From contig NZ_JAGFPK010000001.1 of assembly GCF_017599385.1 (NCBI RefSeq), positions 3,293,436 to 3,357,435 on the forward strand: a DNA stretch of 64,000 bases, written 5' to 3'. This document shows positions 26,693 through 37,996 of the stretch, piece after piece; the first letter of the stretch is position 1; each line of letters opens with the position of its first letter. Position numbers and translations under genes: made by a program. The notes beneath the pieces were generated by a model, which worked only from the letters and a program-made list of their open reading frames with translations, searched no databases and had not been told where the DNA came from. This stretch comes from Ciceribacter sp. L1K22 (GTDB lineage: Bacteria > Pseudomonadota > Alphaproteobacteria > Rhizobiales > Rhizobiaceae).

Positions 26693-27421
26693 TCAAACAG
26701 AAAGGAAGCCGCCGTCGACGGGCAAGACGGCGCCAGTGATCATCGGCGCGTCCTCTGAAATGAGCAGTGCAATCGACCGTGCGACGTCCTCGACGTCTGC
26801 AAAACGCTTGAGCGGGTGGCGACTCATCATGGGGTCTCGTTTCGAGGGCTCGGACCATGCCTTGGCAGCAAGTTCCGTCATGGTTACCGTCGGCGCCACT
26901 GCATTCACTCGTATGCCATAGGTGCCGAGTTCCTTGGCCATGACGCGTGTTGCGCCTTCCAGTCCCGCCTTCGAAGCGGCATAGGCCACGTGATCTACGA
27001 AACCACGATGTCCTGCGATCGAAGTCACGTTCACGATCGCGCCGCCGCCGCCCTCTGTGATGCGGGCGCGTGCAAACTCCTGCGCACAGATCAGCGCGGC
27101 CCGTAGATTGATGCCGAGAACCTGTTCATACCCCTCCTCGGTCATGTCGAGGACGCTTTCGAGCACGTTCGTTCCCGCGCAATTGATCAGCGCGTCGGCA
27201 AGGCCGGCCTTCTTCATCGCCTCGCGTGCTGCGCCATTATTGGCGAGATCCACGGAGATGACAGTCGCGCCAAATGTCTGCGCCAAATCATCGAGATCGG
27301 CCTGCGAGCGCGCCATGGCTACGATCCGCGCGCCACGATGGGTGAACAATTCGACACAGGCCCGGCCGATACCCTTGCCGGCCCCTGTGACGATGATGGT
27401 TTTCCCGGTAAAGTCTGACAT
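26693..27421 (-). CDS. Short-chain dehydrogenase, L-xylulose reductase-like
   Basis: A 242-residue SDR with TGAGKGIG (12-19), an Arg-containing AMARSQADL loop typical of NADP binding, NCAG in the fourth strand, Ser in VTSIAG and YAASK catalytic Tyr/Lys, ending DGGFLSV. The overall look, especially the short inter-strand segment ISVDLANNGAAREAM, is that of the L-xylulose reductase / carbonyl reductase (DCXR) branch. GGAGGGATCACCC precedes ATG 27421. The upstream ATPase gene ends 26 bp away. It probably converts a ketopentose and its polyol. Confidence 0.85.
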   Translation of the reverse strand: MSDFTGKTIIVTGAGKGIGRACVELFTHRGARIVAMARSQADLDDLAQTFGATVISVDLANNGAAREAMKKAGLADALINCAGTNVLESVLDMTEEGYEQVLGINLRAALICAQEFARARITEGGGGAIVNVTSIAGHRGFVDHVAYAASKAGLEGATRVMAKELGTYGIRVNAVAPTVTMTELAAKAWSEPSKRDPMMSRHPLKRFADVEDVARSIALLISEDAPMITGAVLPVDGGFLSV

Positions 27422-27446
27422 GGGTGATCCCTCCGATGACTCTTGC

Positions 27447-28517
27447 TCAGGGCGAGATTCGTTGCTCGGTCTGCTTGTCGAACACATGCGCTGCGGACGG
27501 ATCGACGGCGAGCCGTATCGTGTCGCGCGGCTTCAGTGCGTGGCGTTCGCGAAAGGCGCAGAGAATCCGCTGGCCTGCCAATTGTGCTGCAAGGAGAATT
27601 TCCGCCCCTGTCGGCTCGATCAATTCGACAGTTGCCGATGCGCCCTGGTCGCCATGCGCCAATATCCATTGGTCGGGACGGACCCCGTAAATCACGTCCT
27701 GGCCGTCCCGCGCCCGCGTGCCTTGCGGGAGGGGAAAGCTCGACCCATCCGCCAACCGTGCCATGTTCGATGAAAGATCGACCTTGGCCGGCAGCATGTT
27801 CATCGCCGGCGATCCGATGAATCCTGCGACAAAAGTATTTGCCGGTCTGTCGTAAAGCTCCAGCGGCGCCCCGATCTGCTCCACCTTGCCGTCGCGCAGG
27901 ACAACAATGCGGTCCGCCATCGTCATGGCTTCGATCTGGTCGTGCGTGACATAGACGGAGGTGGCGCCGAGGCGCTGGTGGAGAGCCTTGATTTCCGAAC
28001 GCATGTCGACGCGGAGCGCGGCGTCCAGGTTTGAGAGCGGTTCGTCGAAAAAGAACGCTTTAGGGTTGCGAACCATGGCGCGGCCCATAGCGACGCGCTG
28101 ACGCTGGCCGCCGGATAGTGCCTTGGGATACCGATCGAGATAGGGCGTCAGCCGCAGCATCTCGGCAGCCTTGTCTACCTTGACGTTGCGGTCGGCCAGA
28201 GTGTCGCCGCGCAGCTTCAGCGCGAATGCCATGTTCTCCCGCACCGTCATGTGCGGATAGAGCGCATAGTTCTGGAACACCATCGCCACGTCACGGTCTT
28301 TCGCGGCGATATTGTCCACCCGTCGCCCACCAAGCTTGATCGTGCCACCGGTGATCTCCTCAAGACCGGCAAGCGTTCGCAGCAATGTGGATTTGCCGCA
28401 ACCCGAGGGGCCGACAAGCACGACGAACTCACCGTCAGCTATATCGAACGAGATTTTGCGCAATGCGTGATAGGAGCCGTAATGCTTGTCGACCTGGTCG
28501 AGTTCGATCGTCGCCAT
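27447..28517 (-). CDS. ABC transporter ATP-binding protein (MalK/UgpC type)
   Basis: A 356-residue sugar-importer ATPase with Walker A GPSGCGKST, Q-loop VFQNYALYPHMTV, signature LSGGQRQRVAMGRAM, Walker B FFFDEPLSNLD and switch YVTHDQIEAM. After residue ~235 comes the C-terminal regulatory OB-fold domain (GFIGSPAMNMLPA, later GVRPDQW). It belongs to the same operon as the binding protein and permeases at 30.6-33.9 kb but is separated from them by dehydrogenase genes, an order common in rhizobial polyol operons. Confidence 0.92.
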   Translation of the reverse strand: MATIELDQVDKHYGSYHALRKISFDIADGEFVVLVGPSGCGKSTLLRTLAGLEEITGGTIKLGGRRVDNIAAKDRDVAMVFQNYALYPHMTVRENMAFALKLRGDTLADRNVKVDKAAEMLRLTPYLDRYPKALSGGQRQRVAMGRAMVRNPKAFFFDEPLSNLDAALRVDMRSEIKALHQRLGATSVYVTHDQIEAMTMADRIVVLRDGKVEQIGAPLELYDRPANTFVAGFIGSPAMNMLPAKVDLSSNMARLADGSSFPLPQGTRARDGQDVIYGVRPDQWILAHGDQGASATVELIEPTGAEILLAAQLAGQRILCAFRERHALKPRDTIRLAVDPSAAHVFDKQTEQRISP

Positions 28518-28584
28518 ATCTCAATCCTCAGTCAGTTGTGGCGGCAAGGCCGCCGATCCATTCGGGACGGGTGCTCGGGCAGCT

Positions 28585-29355
28585 TCACCATGAGGTGTAC
28601 CCCGCATCCGCAACGACGATGCTTCCGGTCATCAGACTGGCAGCATCGGAAGCCAGGAACAGGACGACAGACGCGATTTCCTCGACTGAGCCCATGCGTT
28701 TCATCGGCGTCATGTCCATCCAGGCCTTGTCCCAACCGGTCCCTTCGATAGCGGCCTTCGTCATGTCGGTCGCGATATAGGTGGGTGCGACGGCGTTGAC
28801 GCGGACGCCCCGATCGGCCCATTCGACAGCAAGCGATTTTGTCAGCATGTGAACGGCGCCCTTCGAGGCGTTGTACCCGGCTTGCGGCTGCGGCCGGTTG
28901 GCGATGATGCCGGACATCGACCCGATGTTGACGATCGAGCCCTTGCCCGCCTTCAGCATCATGTTTCCGAAGGCGCGATTGCTCCAGAACACGCCGTTGA
29001 CGTTGACGTTTGCAACCCTCAGCCAGTCCGCATCCGCCATTTCTTCCGCCGGGCTCTGTGCTGAAATGCCGGCATTGGCGACCAGAATGTCCACGCGACC
29101 AAGCTTGGAGGCGATCGCTTTTGCGACACTGTCGGTTTCGCCGGAATCGGTCACGTCGAGGCGCACGAACTCGGCGAGACGCCCCATTCCGGCAAGCTTC
29201 GAGACCGCGGACCGACCGAGCTCCTCGTCGAGATCGGTCAGCACCACATGCGCGCCGGCTTCAGACAGCGCATCGGCGCAGGCGTAACCGATGTTTCGCC
29301 CCGCACCGGTGACGACGGCCACTCTTCCGCTCAGATCCAACTTCTGCAGGTACAT
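28585..29355 (-). CDS. Short-chain dehydrogenase
   Basis: A 256-residue SDR: TGAGRNIG nucleotide loop (about 14-21), Asp in LTDLDEE favouring NAD, NAG in VANAGIS, Ser in NIGSMSG and YNASK catalytic pair, then the VNAVAPTYIATDM loop. ATG 29355 starts one base after the TAG of the zinc dehydrogenase (TAGGATG) with GGGAAATAGG as ribosome site; a TTG four codons earlier is less likely. Second dehydrogenase of the polyol operon. A small GGCGGC/GCCGCC hairpin lies in the 67-bp gap before the ATPase gene. Confidence 0.86.
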   Translation of the reverse strand: MYLQKLDLSGRVAVVTGAGRNIGYACADALSEAGAHVVLTDLDEELGRSAVSKLAGMGRLAEFVRLDVTDSGETDSVAKAIASKLGRVDILVANAGISAQSPAEEMADADWLRVANVNVNGVFWSNRAFGNMMLKAGKGSIVNIGSMSGIIANRPQPQAGYNASKGAVHMLTKSLAVEWADRGVRVNAVAPTYIATDMTKAAIEGTGWDKAWMDMTPMKRMGSVEEIASVVLFLASDAASLMTGSIVVADAGYTSW

Positions 29356-29356
29356 C

Positions 29357-30397
29357 CTATTTCCCAAGCTCTATCTGGATCTTCACGGACGACGGCCTTG
29401 GCTTCACGGCGTAATCGAACGCTTCGATCGAGTCCTCGAAAGCGTAGGTGTCGGTGATCAGTGCATCGACGTTGATCTGGTTCGATCCCAGGAGCGCCAC
29501 GATGCGCGGATAGACATGGGCGTAGCGGAATACGTGCTCGATGCGCAGTTCCTTTGTCTGGGCGATGACGATATCGAGCGGGACCGGCTTCAGGGGCATG
29601 CCGACAAAAACGACGGACCCGCCGGGGCAAGCATGGTTCAAAGTGTTTGCGATCACGTCGGCCGCACCCGAGCATTCGAACACGACATCGACGCCCCAGC
29701 CGTCGGTTTCGCGGGCTGTGACAGCCTTCAGATCCTGCGAGCGGACGTTGACGGTCATGATCGCCGGCCCGAGCTTGCGCGCCACTGCGAGCTTCTCATC
29801 GACGACGTCGGTGACGATGACTTTGGCGCAGCCAGCCGACAGTGCCGCGATCGCGGTCACCATGCCGATCGGCCCGGCGCCCGTGACGAGAGCGACCGCG
29901 CCGGGCGTCAGCCTCGCCTTGGAGACTGCCTGGAAGCCGACGGCCAGCGGCTCGACCATGGCGCCCGCGGCGTAGGAAACATTGTCCGGAAGCTTGAAGG
30001 TATAGGCCGCGGGATGGACCACGCTTGGTCTCAGCACCCCATGCACCGGGGGAGTCGCCCAAAAGCGCACCGCGGGATCGAGATTGTAGAGACCCAGCCG
30101 CGACGCGCGACTTTGTGGATCGGGAATGCCGGGCTCCATGCAGACGCGGTCGCCCACTTTCAGGTTCTGGACCGCGCTGCCGACTTCCTCGACGATGCCG
30201 GCTGCTTCGTGGCCGAGGATCATTGGCTCGCGTACGACGAAAGGACCGATGGCGCCATGGGTGTAGTAGTGAACGTCCGAGCCGCAGACGCCGACGGTCT
30301 TGATCGCAATGCGCACGTCGGTGGGACCAAGCACCTCTTTCGGGTCCAGGTCGCGAATGCGCAGTTCGTGTTTTCGTTCGAGGACGAGCGATTTCAT
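29357..30397 (-). CDS. Zinc-dependent polyol dehydrogenase (xylitol/sorbitol dehydrogenase family)
   Basis: A 346-residue medium-chain dehydrogenase. Catalytic zinc ligands are in [11 protein letters not shown] (Cys) and [12 protein letters not shown] (His-Glu); the four-cysteine structural zinc loop of classical alcohol dehydrogenases is absent, as in the sorbitol/xylitol branch (CMEPGIPD present instead). The Rossmann loop is [14 protein letters not shown] and a VTDVVDEK Asp points to NAD. It would oxidise the imported polyol to a ketose. Four bases from the small membrane protein upstream in the operon. Confidence 0.88.
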   Translation of the reverse strand: MKSLVLERKHELRIRDLDPKEVLGPTDVRIAIKTVGVCGSDVHYYTHGAIGPFVVREPMILGHEAAGIVEEVGSAVQNLKVGDRVCMEPGIPDPQSRASRLGLYNLDPAVRFWATPPVHGVLRPSVVHPAAYTFKLPDNVSYAAGAMVEPLAVGFQAVSKARLTPGAVALVTGAGPIGMVTAIAALSAGCAKVIVTDVVDEKLAVARKLGPAIMTVNVRSQDLKAVTARETDGWGVDVVFECSGAADVIANTLNHACPGGSVVFVGMPLKPVPLDIVIAQTKELRIEHVFRYAHVYPRIVALLGSNQINVDALITDTYAFEDSIEAFDYAVKPRPSSVKIQIELGK

Positions 30398-30401
30398 GTT
30401 T

Positions 30402-30608
30402 TCAGCCTTTTCGGATAATGAACACGGCCAGCGCCAGGCAGAGCACCGTCGCCACCCACAGGGGCAACACGCTCTCCAGGAAGCGCATCCACAGAAGATG
30501 CACCAGGATCAGCAGCACCACGGAGATGAAGCCCCTGTCGAAACCGTTGGTTCGGATCGGTAGGAACCCGTCGCGTTCGGTTTTCTGGGGTTGAATGCCA
30601 GCCATCAT
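30402..30608 (-). CDS. Small two-span membrane protein of the polyol ABC operon
   Basis: A 68-residue protein with two hydrophobic helices (about 28-42, [14 protein letters not shown], and 47-64, [19 protein letters not shown]) and a basic C-terminus (IRKG). It begins one base after the permease stop (TAACATGATG) and ends four bases before the dehydrogenase gene, so it is a genuine operon member. Small hydrophobic proteins occur beside other rhizobial polyol and glycerol importers, but I do not recognise this one; a role as an accessory transporter subunit is a guess. Confidence 0.7.
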   Translation of the reverse strand: MMAGIQPQKTERDGFLPIRTNGFDRGFISVVLLILVHLLWMRFLESVLPLWVATVLCLALAVFIIRKG

Positions 30609-30609
30609 G

Positions 30610-31443
30610 TTACCCTTTCAAAGCGCCGAACGTCAGACCTGTCACGATGTGCTTCTGGACGAAGCCGAGCACGACCAGGGCCGGCAGCGTGGTGAGGAAG
30701 GCCATAGCCGCCATCTCGCCCCAGTTCGTACCGGTGACCGAGACATATTCCGCGAGCGCTGTCGTCACGGTCCGGGCGTCGGCCGAGGACGTGAGCGTGG
30801 CGGCAAACAGGTACTCGTTCCAGGCGAAGATCCAGGTCAGGATGAAGGTGACGGCCAGGCCAGGCCGAGCCAGCGGCAGGATGACGTGGGACAACACCTG
30901 GCCGGTCGTTGCGCCATCCACCCGCGCCGCTTCGTCAAGCTCCAGCGGGATGCCGTCCAGCATGCCTTTCAGAAGCCAGATGGCGAAAGGCAGGTTGAAG
31001 ACGCAATACAGCAGGATCAGGCCGATCTTCGTGTCGAACAGCATGAAATCGCCAAACACGAACCACTTGGTGAACAACAGGAAGAGTGGCAGCAGAAACA
31101 CGGCTGGCGGCGCCATGCGGTTCGTGATCAGCCAGAAGAACATGTTGTCGCCACCGCTGATCTTGTAACGCGACAGCCCGAACGCGGCGAGCAGCCCCAG
31201 CACGCATACCAGTGCCGCATTCGATGTCGCCACGATCAGTGAGTTCCAGAGATATTGCAGGAAGGTCGAGCTGTTCAGCACCGCCAGGAAATTATCCCAG
31301 TAGAGATCGTCGATGAGGACCGACTTGGAATAAAGCTTGACGCGCGGACGCATCGAAACGACCAGCATCCACCAGACCGGAAGCAACGTCAGAATGGTCA
31401 GACATATCCAAAGGAGGAAAGAGGCTATACCGGAGCGTCTCAT
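30610..31443 (-). CDS. ABC sugar transporter permease (MalG type)
   Basis: A 277-residue inner-membrane permease with six expected spans. The EAA loop that docks to the ATPase reads [28 protein letters not shown] (about 193-220), and the C-terminus ends [16 protein letters not shown], typical of the second permease of CUT1 importers. It overlaps the preceding permease by four bases (ATGA). Confidence 0.92.
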   Translation of the reverse strand: MRRSGIASFLLWICLTILTLLPVWWMLVVSMRPRVKLYSKSVLIDDLYWDNFLAVLNSSTFLQYLWNSLIVATSNAALVCVLGLLAAFGLSRYKISGGDNMFFWLITNRMAPPAVFLLPLFLLFTKWFVFGDFMLFDTKIGLILLYCVFNLPFAIWLLKGMLDGIPLELDEAARVDGATTGQVLSHVILPLARPGLAVTFILTWIFAWNEYLFAATLTSSADARTVTTALAEYVSVTGTNWGEMAAMAFLTTLPALVVLGFVQKHIVTGLTFGALKG

Positions 31444-32318
31444 TGTGCGCCTCCCTTGCGGCCGGTCATGGCGACGAACAACAGCCAGCTCAAAACGATG
31501 GTGACGTAAAGAGTGAGAAGGGACATGGCCGCGCCGTAACCGTAGTCCGTCTTCGGAAAGACGTTGATCCAGATATGAAGGCCGATGAACCGGGTCGCCT
31601 CGGCCGGGCCGCCCTTGGTCAGCATCCAGATTTCATCGACCGAGCGCAGCGCGTCCATCAGTCGTATGAAAACGGTTGTCAGCAGCACCGGCTTCAACAT
31701 CGGCACGATCACGTACCAGAAGATCTGCAGCTTGTTGCCGCCGTCGATCTGCGCCTGTTCCAGCGGTTCCTTCGGCAGAGCGGTCAGGCCGGCCATGAGC
31801 GACAGCGTGACGAACGGCGTCCAGTGCCACAGGTCCATGATGATTGCCGTGCCGAAGGCGTGGTAGGCATTGGTGGAGATGTTGTAGTCGATGCCGAACC
31901 ACAGCTTCAGGTAATAGGGCACAATGCCGAAGCCGGGAACGCAAAGCAGCCGCCAGGTTGCGCCGACGGCAATCGGCGCGACAACGATCGGCAGAGTGTG
32001 GATCGTGCGAAAGAACTGCCGGCCCCACAACCGGTCCGCCATCAGCGCCCGGGCCAGGACATAGCCCAGCAACAGCTCACTCACGACGACGAAGAAGGCA
32101 AAGACCAGTGTACGCGCAAGCGAGTTGAGGAAGGTCGTATCAAAAACAAGGCTGCGGTAATTCTGGAGACCGGCCCAGCGCAAGCTCGGATCGACGGCGT
32201 TGGTGTTCCAGTCGAAAAAGCCGACATAGACGATGTAGATGAAGGGAATGAACCCGACGACAAACAGAATTAGCGTCGCTGGTGCTAGAAACAGCCATCC
32301 GATATTGGATTGTCTCAT
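31440..32318 (-). CDS. ABC sugar transporter permease (MalF type)
   Basis: A 292-residue inner-membrane permease, CUT1 first subunit. It starts [20 protein letters not shown] and carries an EAA loop [26 protein letters not shown] (about 197-222) and a late LWLLFVA segment. Overlaps the next permease. It is 134 bp downstream of the binding-protein gene, a gap holding a CGCCTT/AAGGCG hairpin (32410-32425). Confidence 0.92.
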   Translation of the reverse strand: MRQSNIGWLFLAPATLILFVVGFIPFIYIVYVGFFDWNTNAVDPSLRWAGLQNYRSLVFDTTFLNSLARTLVFAFFVVVSELLLGYVLARALMADRLWGRQFFRTIHTLPIVVAPIAVGATWRLLCVPGFGIVPYYLKLWFGIDYNISTNAYHAFGTAIIMDLWHWTPFVTLSLMAGLTALPKEPLEQAQIDGGNKLQIFWYVIVPMLKPVLLTTVFIRLMDALRSVDEIWMLTKGGPAEATRFIGLHIWINVFPKTDYGYGAAMSLLTLYVTIVLSWLLFVAMTGRKGGAQ

Positions 32319-32452
32319 CCTGCGCTCCGTCAGATAGTGCCTGGTTCTTGTTCACCCGGCCAGCCGCGTTGGGCTCAGGCCGGAAAGCCGCAGTCGGTGA
32401 AGTGACGGCCGCCTTGCTGAAGGCGACCGCCACCCGCCGGGAGGTGTGGGTG

Positions 32453-33883
<1,431 letters not shown>

Positions 33884-34126
33884 GTTCTCCTCCATTTGGA
33901 TCGCGAAAAAATCGGTCCGGCTGTGCGTGCAACTCTCCTCCGACACGCTCAACGGACCTCGATACTTGTAGAAAGACGGGGTGGACACAAGCGTGGTCGT
34001 TGCGCCATACTGATACTCTCATGCGTGAAATGGCGGAAATATCCATGAAATCTTGTGTGCGTTGCACAATCTAATATCGATTGCCGACGAAACGCGAAGG
34101 CTGGGAAGCACTGGAGGAGGTTTGCG

Positions 34127-35050
34127 ATGTCGGTTATTTCTCCAACGGTCGCGAGATTCGAATACGTCCTGACAGGCGCTGACGAGACATTCCTCTGGCG
34201 CCGTGACGACTATCCGTGGGAACGCAATGTGTGGAATTTCCACCCGGAGGTGGAGATCCACTACATTCCCAATGCCAGCGGCGTTTTGCTCGCGGGCGAT
34301 CACGTCGGCGCCTTCACGGCGGGCCATATCTCGCTCATCGGCAGCAACCTGCCGCACGACTGGGTGACGCCGCTGGGACCGGATGAGCGTATTCCGGGAC
34401 GCGACATCGTCATCCAGTTTCACCCGTCCAAACTGGAGCAGGCATCCACCTTCCTCCCGGAACTGGCGGGGCTGCGCGACTTTTTGATCCGTGCGCAGCG
34501 TGGGCTTTCTTTCAAGGGGCGAGCGCGGGAGAAGGCGGAGGCGCTGATACTCGACATGGAGTTTCAGACCGGCTCCCAGCGCCTTTCGACCTTTCTGTCC
34601 CTGCTCTCACTGCTGCGGGACACCGACGAGGTCGATGTGCTGTCTTCAGAGGCCTATGTGCCGGACTTGAGCTATGGTTCTCTCGAAGCCTTGCAGCAGG
34701 TCTTTGCATATATCTTTGCGAACCTCTCGGATGATATCCGGTTGCCCGACATGGCCCGAATGGTCGGCATGAGCGACAGTTCCTTTTCGCGTTTCTTCAA
34801 GAAGAACAGCGGCAACAGCTTCACCGACCACCTCAACAAGCTTCGCATTTGGAAGGCGGGTCAACTGTTGACCGATACCTCCATGCCGATAACGGACATC
34901 TGTTTTGAAGTGGGGTACCGCAATCTTTCGAATTTTAACCGAGTTTTTCTCCGACACCACAATTTGACGCCGAGCAGATACCGGAAACTGTCCACCAACC
35001 GCAGAACTGTGCCCCTACCTCAGACAGGGAACGTACACGTTTCGCGTTAA
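34127..35050 (+). CDS. AraC-family regulator of the polyol operon
   Basis: A 307-residue AraC/XylS regulator. The N-terminal part is a cupin effector domain (WNFHPEVEIHYIPNASG, HDWVTPLGPDE), and the C-terminal ~100 residues hold two helix-turn-helix motifs (LPDMARMVGMSDSSFSRFFK and PITDICFEVGYRNLSNFNRVF). ATG 34127 follows GGAGGAGG; an upstream in-frame start at 34055 is unsupported. It is divergent from the binding-protein gene across 243 bp, so it probably activates the polyol operon when its substrate is present. Confidence 0.9.
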   Translation: MSVISPTVARFEYVLTGADETFLWRRDDYPWERNVWNFHPEVEIHYIPNASGVLLAGDHVGAFTAGHISLIGSNLPHDWVTPLGPDERIPGRDIVIQFHPSKLEQASTFLPELAGLRDFLIRAQRGLSFKGRAREKAEALILDMEFQTGSQRLSTFLSLLSLLRDTDEVDVLSSEAYVPDLSYGSLEALQQVFAYIFANLSDDIRLPDMARMVGMSDSSFSRFFKKNSGNSFTDHLNKLRIWKAGQLLTDTSMPITDICFEVGYRNLSNFNRVFLRHHNLTPSRYRKLSTNRRTVPLPQTGNVHVSR

Positions 35051-35107
35051 GGTCAGCGATCATGCGTCGACCTCAAAGGATGATTTTTGCCAGAAAGCGC
35101 CCAGTGC

Positions 35108-35215
35108 TTAGCTATCCGGGCGCATCAAAAATGCGATCGGCTCATCGACTTCGACGATCTGACCTTGTTTCACAAAGATGACCCGATCTGCGACGTTGAT
35201 GAAGGCTTGCGATCT
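35108..35215 (-). pseudogene. C-terminal scrap of an amino-acid ABC ATPase
   Basis: On the minus strand a frame reads AFINVADRVIFVKQGQIVEV, then DEPIAFLMRPDS and a stop. This matches the end of GlnQ/HisP-type ATPases (ARDVADRVIFMxxGxIVE...P). The rest of the gene is missing on the upstream side, and the stop falls before the usual end. It marks a deletion or insertion border between the polyol regulator and the uncharacterised cluster. Confidence 0.6.
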
Positions 35216-35649
35216 TTTTGGCCTTCCGATGTTGTATCCGAGCCGTCCGGGGATTCAGCTAAGTGCGGCACCAATTTTGAATTATCGCTCCGGGAAAAAG
35301 TTTCCGGAGTTGAATCGTGGGTTGAGCCGTTTCAGCAATCGCTTGCACATTTGCCAGAAGATCAGCGCCCTTGGGCCCAGATAATTAGAGGGTCCCTACG
35401 ATCAGCACTGGCCGGGAGCAGGCTTCCGGCCAGTATGCTGTGGCGTCGGCCATTAGGTGAAAGTGGCACCTAGCAGACCCGGCAGGACCTGGCCGAAATC
35501 ACACTGGCGGATATGCATACGGATCCATTCCGCATCCATCGACTTGGTGACCGAGGTCTGATGAGGTCACGGTTGCAAAAGCCGATACGGGACCCTGGGA
35601 GGGCGAGCATGAATGACAGCGCTCCTTCTGCTTTGCATTGACGGGGTTG
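35216..35649. other. Gene-free stretch, decayed sequence
   Basis: I see no supported gene. Short open frames on both strands have no recognisable motif and poor third-position GC. The stretch separates an ATPase scrap from the uncharacterised cluster and is probably rearranged sequence. Confidence 0.4.
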
Positions 35650-36294
35650 TTACCAGTCGCAACGCCAGCGTTCGCCATCGAATCCGAGCCATCCCCGATG
35701 CGGACTATAGGAGTAGCAGACTTCGCGCTCGAGGAGGGGCATATCGTCTGGAAACGGAACATCGAGGTCTTCGACGTTCTTGTCCCAACCCTTGTACGTC
35801 AACAGGAGCTCGCCGAGCTGTTCGACGTGCCGGCCCTTCTCTTTGGTGTATTTGGCGTCTGGCATGATGTGAACGTGGAGAAAGAAGTCACGCGCGTTGT
35901 AGTAGCGAGGGCGTCGATCAAGCATCGAGGTCATGGCGGAGAGGCCGAGCCCGAGCGGGCTTCGTCCGCCGTAACCTTCCGGTGCGGCTGGCATCGGGAA
36001 CTGGTCGATGATCTTGCCAGTGTCGCCATCGCTAACGACCACGACACCTCCATTGACTGCAGTAGTCATTCGGAACGCAAGTTGCAGCGCTGCCTTGAGC
36101 TGTTCTGCATCGACGTAAGTGTACCGCTTGTGCAGTTGCGCCAGGGATGTTGCGGGGCTGATCGTGTTTGCTTCAAGATCACAAAACAGTTGCGCGACGA
36201 GATATTTGGCGGACTGCGGGAAGCCCGCTTCTGTCGCGGCGTTTTCTGTCGCAGCGTTCCGGGCGTCCGGTGCGGACAATTGGGGATTGGTCAT
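35650..36294 (-). CDS. Hypothetical protein, uncharacterised cluster
   Basis: A 214-residue soluble protein I do not recognise. It has a helical N-terminal third (SAKYLVAQLFCDLEANTISP, then LHKRYTYVDAEQLKAALQLA), a strand with VNGGVVVVSDGDTGKIID, and an aromatic, acidic C-terminus (CYSYSPHRGWLGFDGERW). No signal peptide or membrane span. ATG 36294 has AGGA eight bases before it; the upstream ATG at 36303 would overlap that site. It follows the next gene on the same strand, separated by a strong hairpin. Confidence 0.7.
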   Translation of the reverse strand: MTNPQLSAPDARNAATENAATEAGFPQSAKYLVAQLFCDLEANTISPATSLAQLHKRYTYVDAEQLKAALQLAFRMTTAVNGGVVVVSDGDTGKIIDQFPMPAAPEGYGGRSPLGLGLSAMTSMLDRRPRYYNARDFFLHVHIMPDAKYTKEKGRHVEQLGELLLTYKGWDKNVEDLDVPFPDDMPLLEREVCYSYSPHRGWLGFDGERWRCDW

Positions 36295-36328
36295 GTGGTT
36301 CATCCTACTGTTCGAAAGAGATGTGAGT

Positions 36329-36375
36329 GCCGGCCCTGAGGCCGGAATGAGAGTGGGGCGAGGCCTCAGGCCGGC
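36329..36375 (-). terminator. GC-rich nested hairpin between two cluster genes
   Basis: GCCGGCC and GGCCGG pair locally, and GCCGGCCCTGAGGCC also pairs, with one bulge, with AGGCCTCAGGCCGGC about 17 bases further on. The structure lies between the two minus-strand hypothetical genes and could end or weaken transcription from the first. No T-run is present. Confidence 0.45.
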
Positions 36376-36464
36376 TCCGTCGCATCGTGGGGCGAAGCGG
36401 GCTGATCATCCACGTGCGACCACTCTGCGACCAGGATCGGAAAGCCGGACGTGCTCGGTGGATA

Positions 36465-37019
36465 TCAGACGACGCCGGTCGGCAGGCCAAGGCTGATTGC
36501 GACACGTTTGCTGAGCTCCCGGCGATGCGTCAGCCTGTCCGCAAAGTTAGTCAAAAAGCGCCTGGCGGCGGCGCCATCATCGCCCTTGTTCAACAGGATG
36601 AAGAAGCCTTCGCCGGAGCGCAGGCCATCGAAGGGGAAGATCTCGTAGTCGTACTTGACGTCCGAGGTCGTGCCGAGCGGACCGGTTTTGCGGGTGATGT
36701 AGGGTTCGAAGTCCATATGATCTGGGCCGTTCTCGTGCCAGCGGCCGAGGATCGAAACCTGTTTTGCGCCCTGTCTGAACTCTTTCGCCGTTGCCTTCTG
36801 GAGGGCCTTCTTGCGACGCGCAACGCATGCCGAGAATGCGTGATCAACCGGACAAGGGGCATTGTCCAGAACTGCGCGTGTGAGCTGCGGCGTGATGACG
36901 ATCGCTGCATCCTGGCCGGGCAGGAGCAGCTTGCTGCTGTACTCGATCGTCTGCTCGCGACAGCTGATCTGAGCGATGTCGAAGTCTGCCTCGAACCCTG
37001 TGGTATTCATTGTCAACAC
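36465..37019 (-). CDS. Hypothetical protein, uncharacterised cluster
   Basis: A protein of about 184 residues that I do not recognise. It shows ADFDIAQISCREQTIEYSSK, a segment DAAIVITPQLTRAVLD, then a basic helix (ACVARRKKALQKATAKEFRQ) and a strand-rich part with HENGPDHMDFEPYITRKTG. No membrane span or signal. The start is unsure: GTG 37019 has GGAG seven bases upstream, ATG 37010 follows three codons later, and an ATG at 37058 is also in frame. It is divergent from the next gene over about 315 bp that include AT-rich sequence at 37090-37115. Confidence 0.65.
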   Translation of the reverse strand: MLTMNTTGFEADFDIAQISCREQTIEYSSKLLLPGQDAAIVITPQLTRAVLDNAPCPVDHAFSACVARRKKALQKATAKEFRQGAKQVSILGRWHENGPDHMDFEPYITRKTGPLGTTSDVKYDYEIFPFDGLRSGEGFFILLNKGDDGAAARRFLTNFADRLTHRRELSKRVAISLGLPTGVV

Positions 37020-37333
37020 TTGTCGTCTCCATGTCTGTTGTTGTGAGATAATGGTCATCTCGAAAAATCCGGATGGCAAGCCCAAAAATGAACTTTTTTT
37101 ATATTAGGAAGAGGCCGGCTTTGTTTTTGCGCTCTACCGGTCCCGTCTCCATGGTGTGAATGCCTTGCGTTGCGGGCGTTTGCGAGGGGTCTTCAAAAAA
37201 ACTCAATGTTGACAATGGCTTTTGGCTTGACGACGGCTTTGACCTGCCGAACCATTGGCGGCATGAGGCCTGAACGGACCAAAATCTCAACTGCAGTATG
37301 TAAAGTACTGATCGAGCGTAAGAAGGAAGAAAC

Positions 37334-37996
37334 GTGGACGAACCGAGTGTTGACAACGCATCAGGACAAAATGCAAAAGATGATTTGGAGGGGCGGTTCT
37401 CGTCGCTTTACCGCATGGTGTCCGCGTATGCGGTCCTGCTGCGCGACAAACTGTTCGACGTAGCCCTGACGACCGACGACGATGTCGTCCATGGACGACT
37501 TCTGCCTTCGGGGTGGGACGCGGCCATCTTCCTCTATTGGGGAGAAGTGTTCTTATGGATCTGCGGCGAACCCGCCGATGACGGACATCCCATCCATGAC
37601 TTCGTTGAGGAAAGGCGGGAGGCAATCCTGAGGGAGGTCTCGCACCTCACGTCCGATCCGATCCTGCTGACGGGGCGCTGGGTGGATTTTGATGGGGCAG
37701 ACGATGGATACTTCGCGCCCTTTGTCGTCACGATCTTCTGCCAGGATGGCCCGAGAGGAACGTTGATTGCCGAAGGCACGTTCGATTGGGAACGACAGGG
37801 CGGCTTCCATACTGTGTCGCACCGCATCGAGGAGAGTGCGAGGCAGGACGTGATCATACCGCTCCCCGCTGCTGGCCGCGGAATGATCGAGGCGGCGAAT
37901 GACGCGCTCTACGAGGGTGAATGGATCGATGGCATCTTGTGGCAAGTCAACACAGGTTCAAAAGGTCGGGCCATCGTCTCGACTAAGGCAGGGTAA
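37334..37996 (+). CDS. Hypothetical protein, uncharacterised cluster
   Basis: A 220-residue acidic protein with no recognised domain. It starts at GTG 37334 with AAGGAAGAAAC directly upstream. The middle is rich in aromatic and acidic residues (GWDAAIFLYWGEVFLWICGE, later GRWVDFDGADDGYFAPFV). No signal peptide or membrane span is clear. Third positions are GC-rich, so it is a real gene. A hairpin terminator lies 130 bp beyond the stop. Confidence 0.7.
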   Translation: MDEPSVDNASGQNAKDDLEGRFSSLYRMVSAYAVLLRDKLFDVALTTDDDVVHGRLLPSGWDAAIFLYWGEVFLWICGEPADDGHPIHDFVEERREAILREVSHLTSDPILLTGRWVDFDGADDGYFAPFVVTIFCQDGPRGTLIAEGTFDWERQGGFHTVSHRIEESARQDVIIPLPAAGRGMIEAANDALYEGEWIDGILWQVNTGSKGRAIVSTKAG

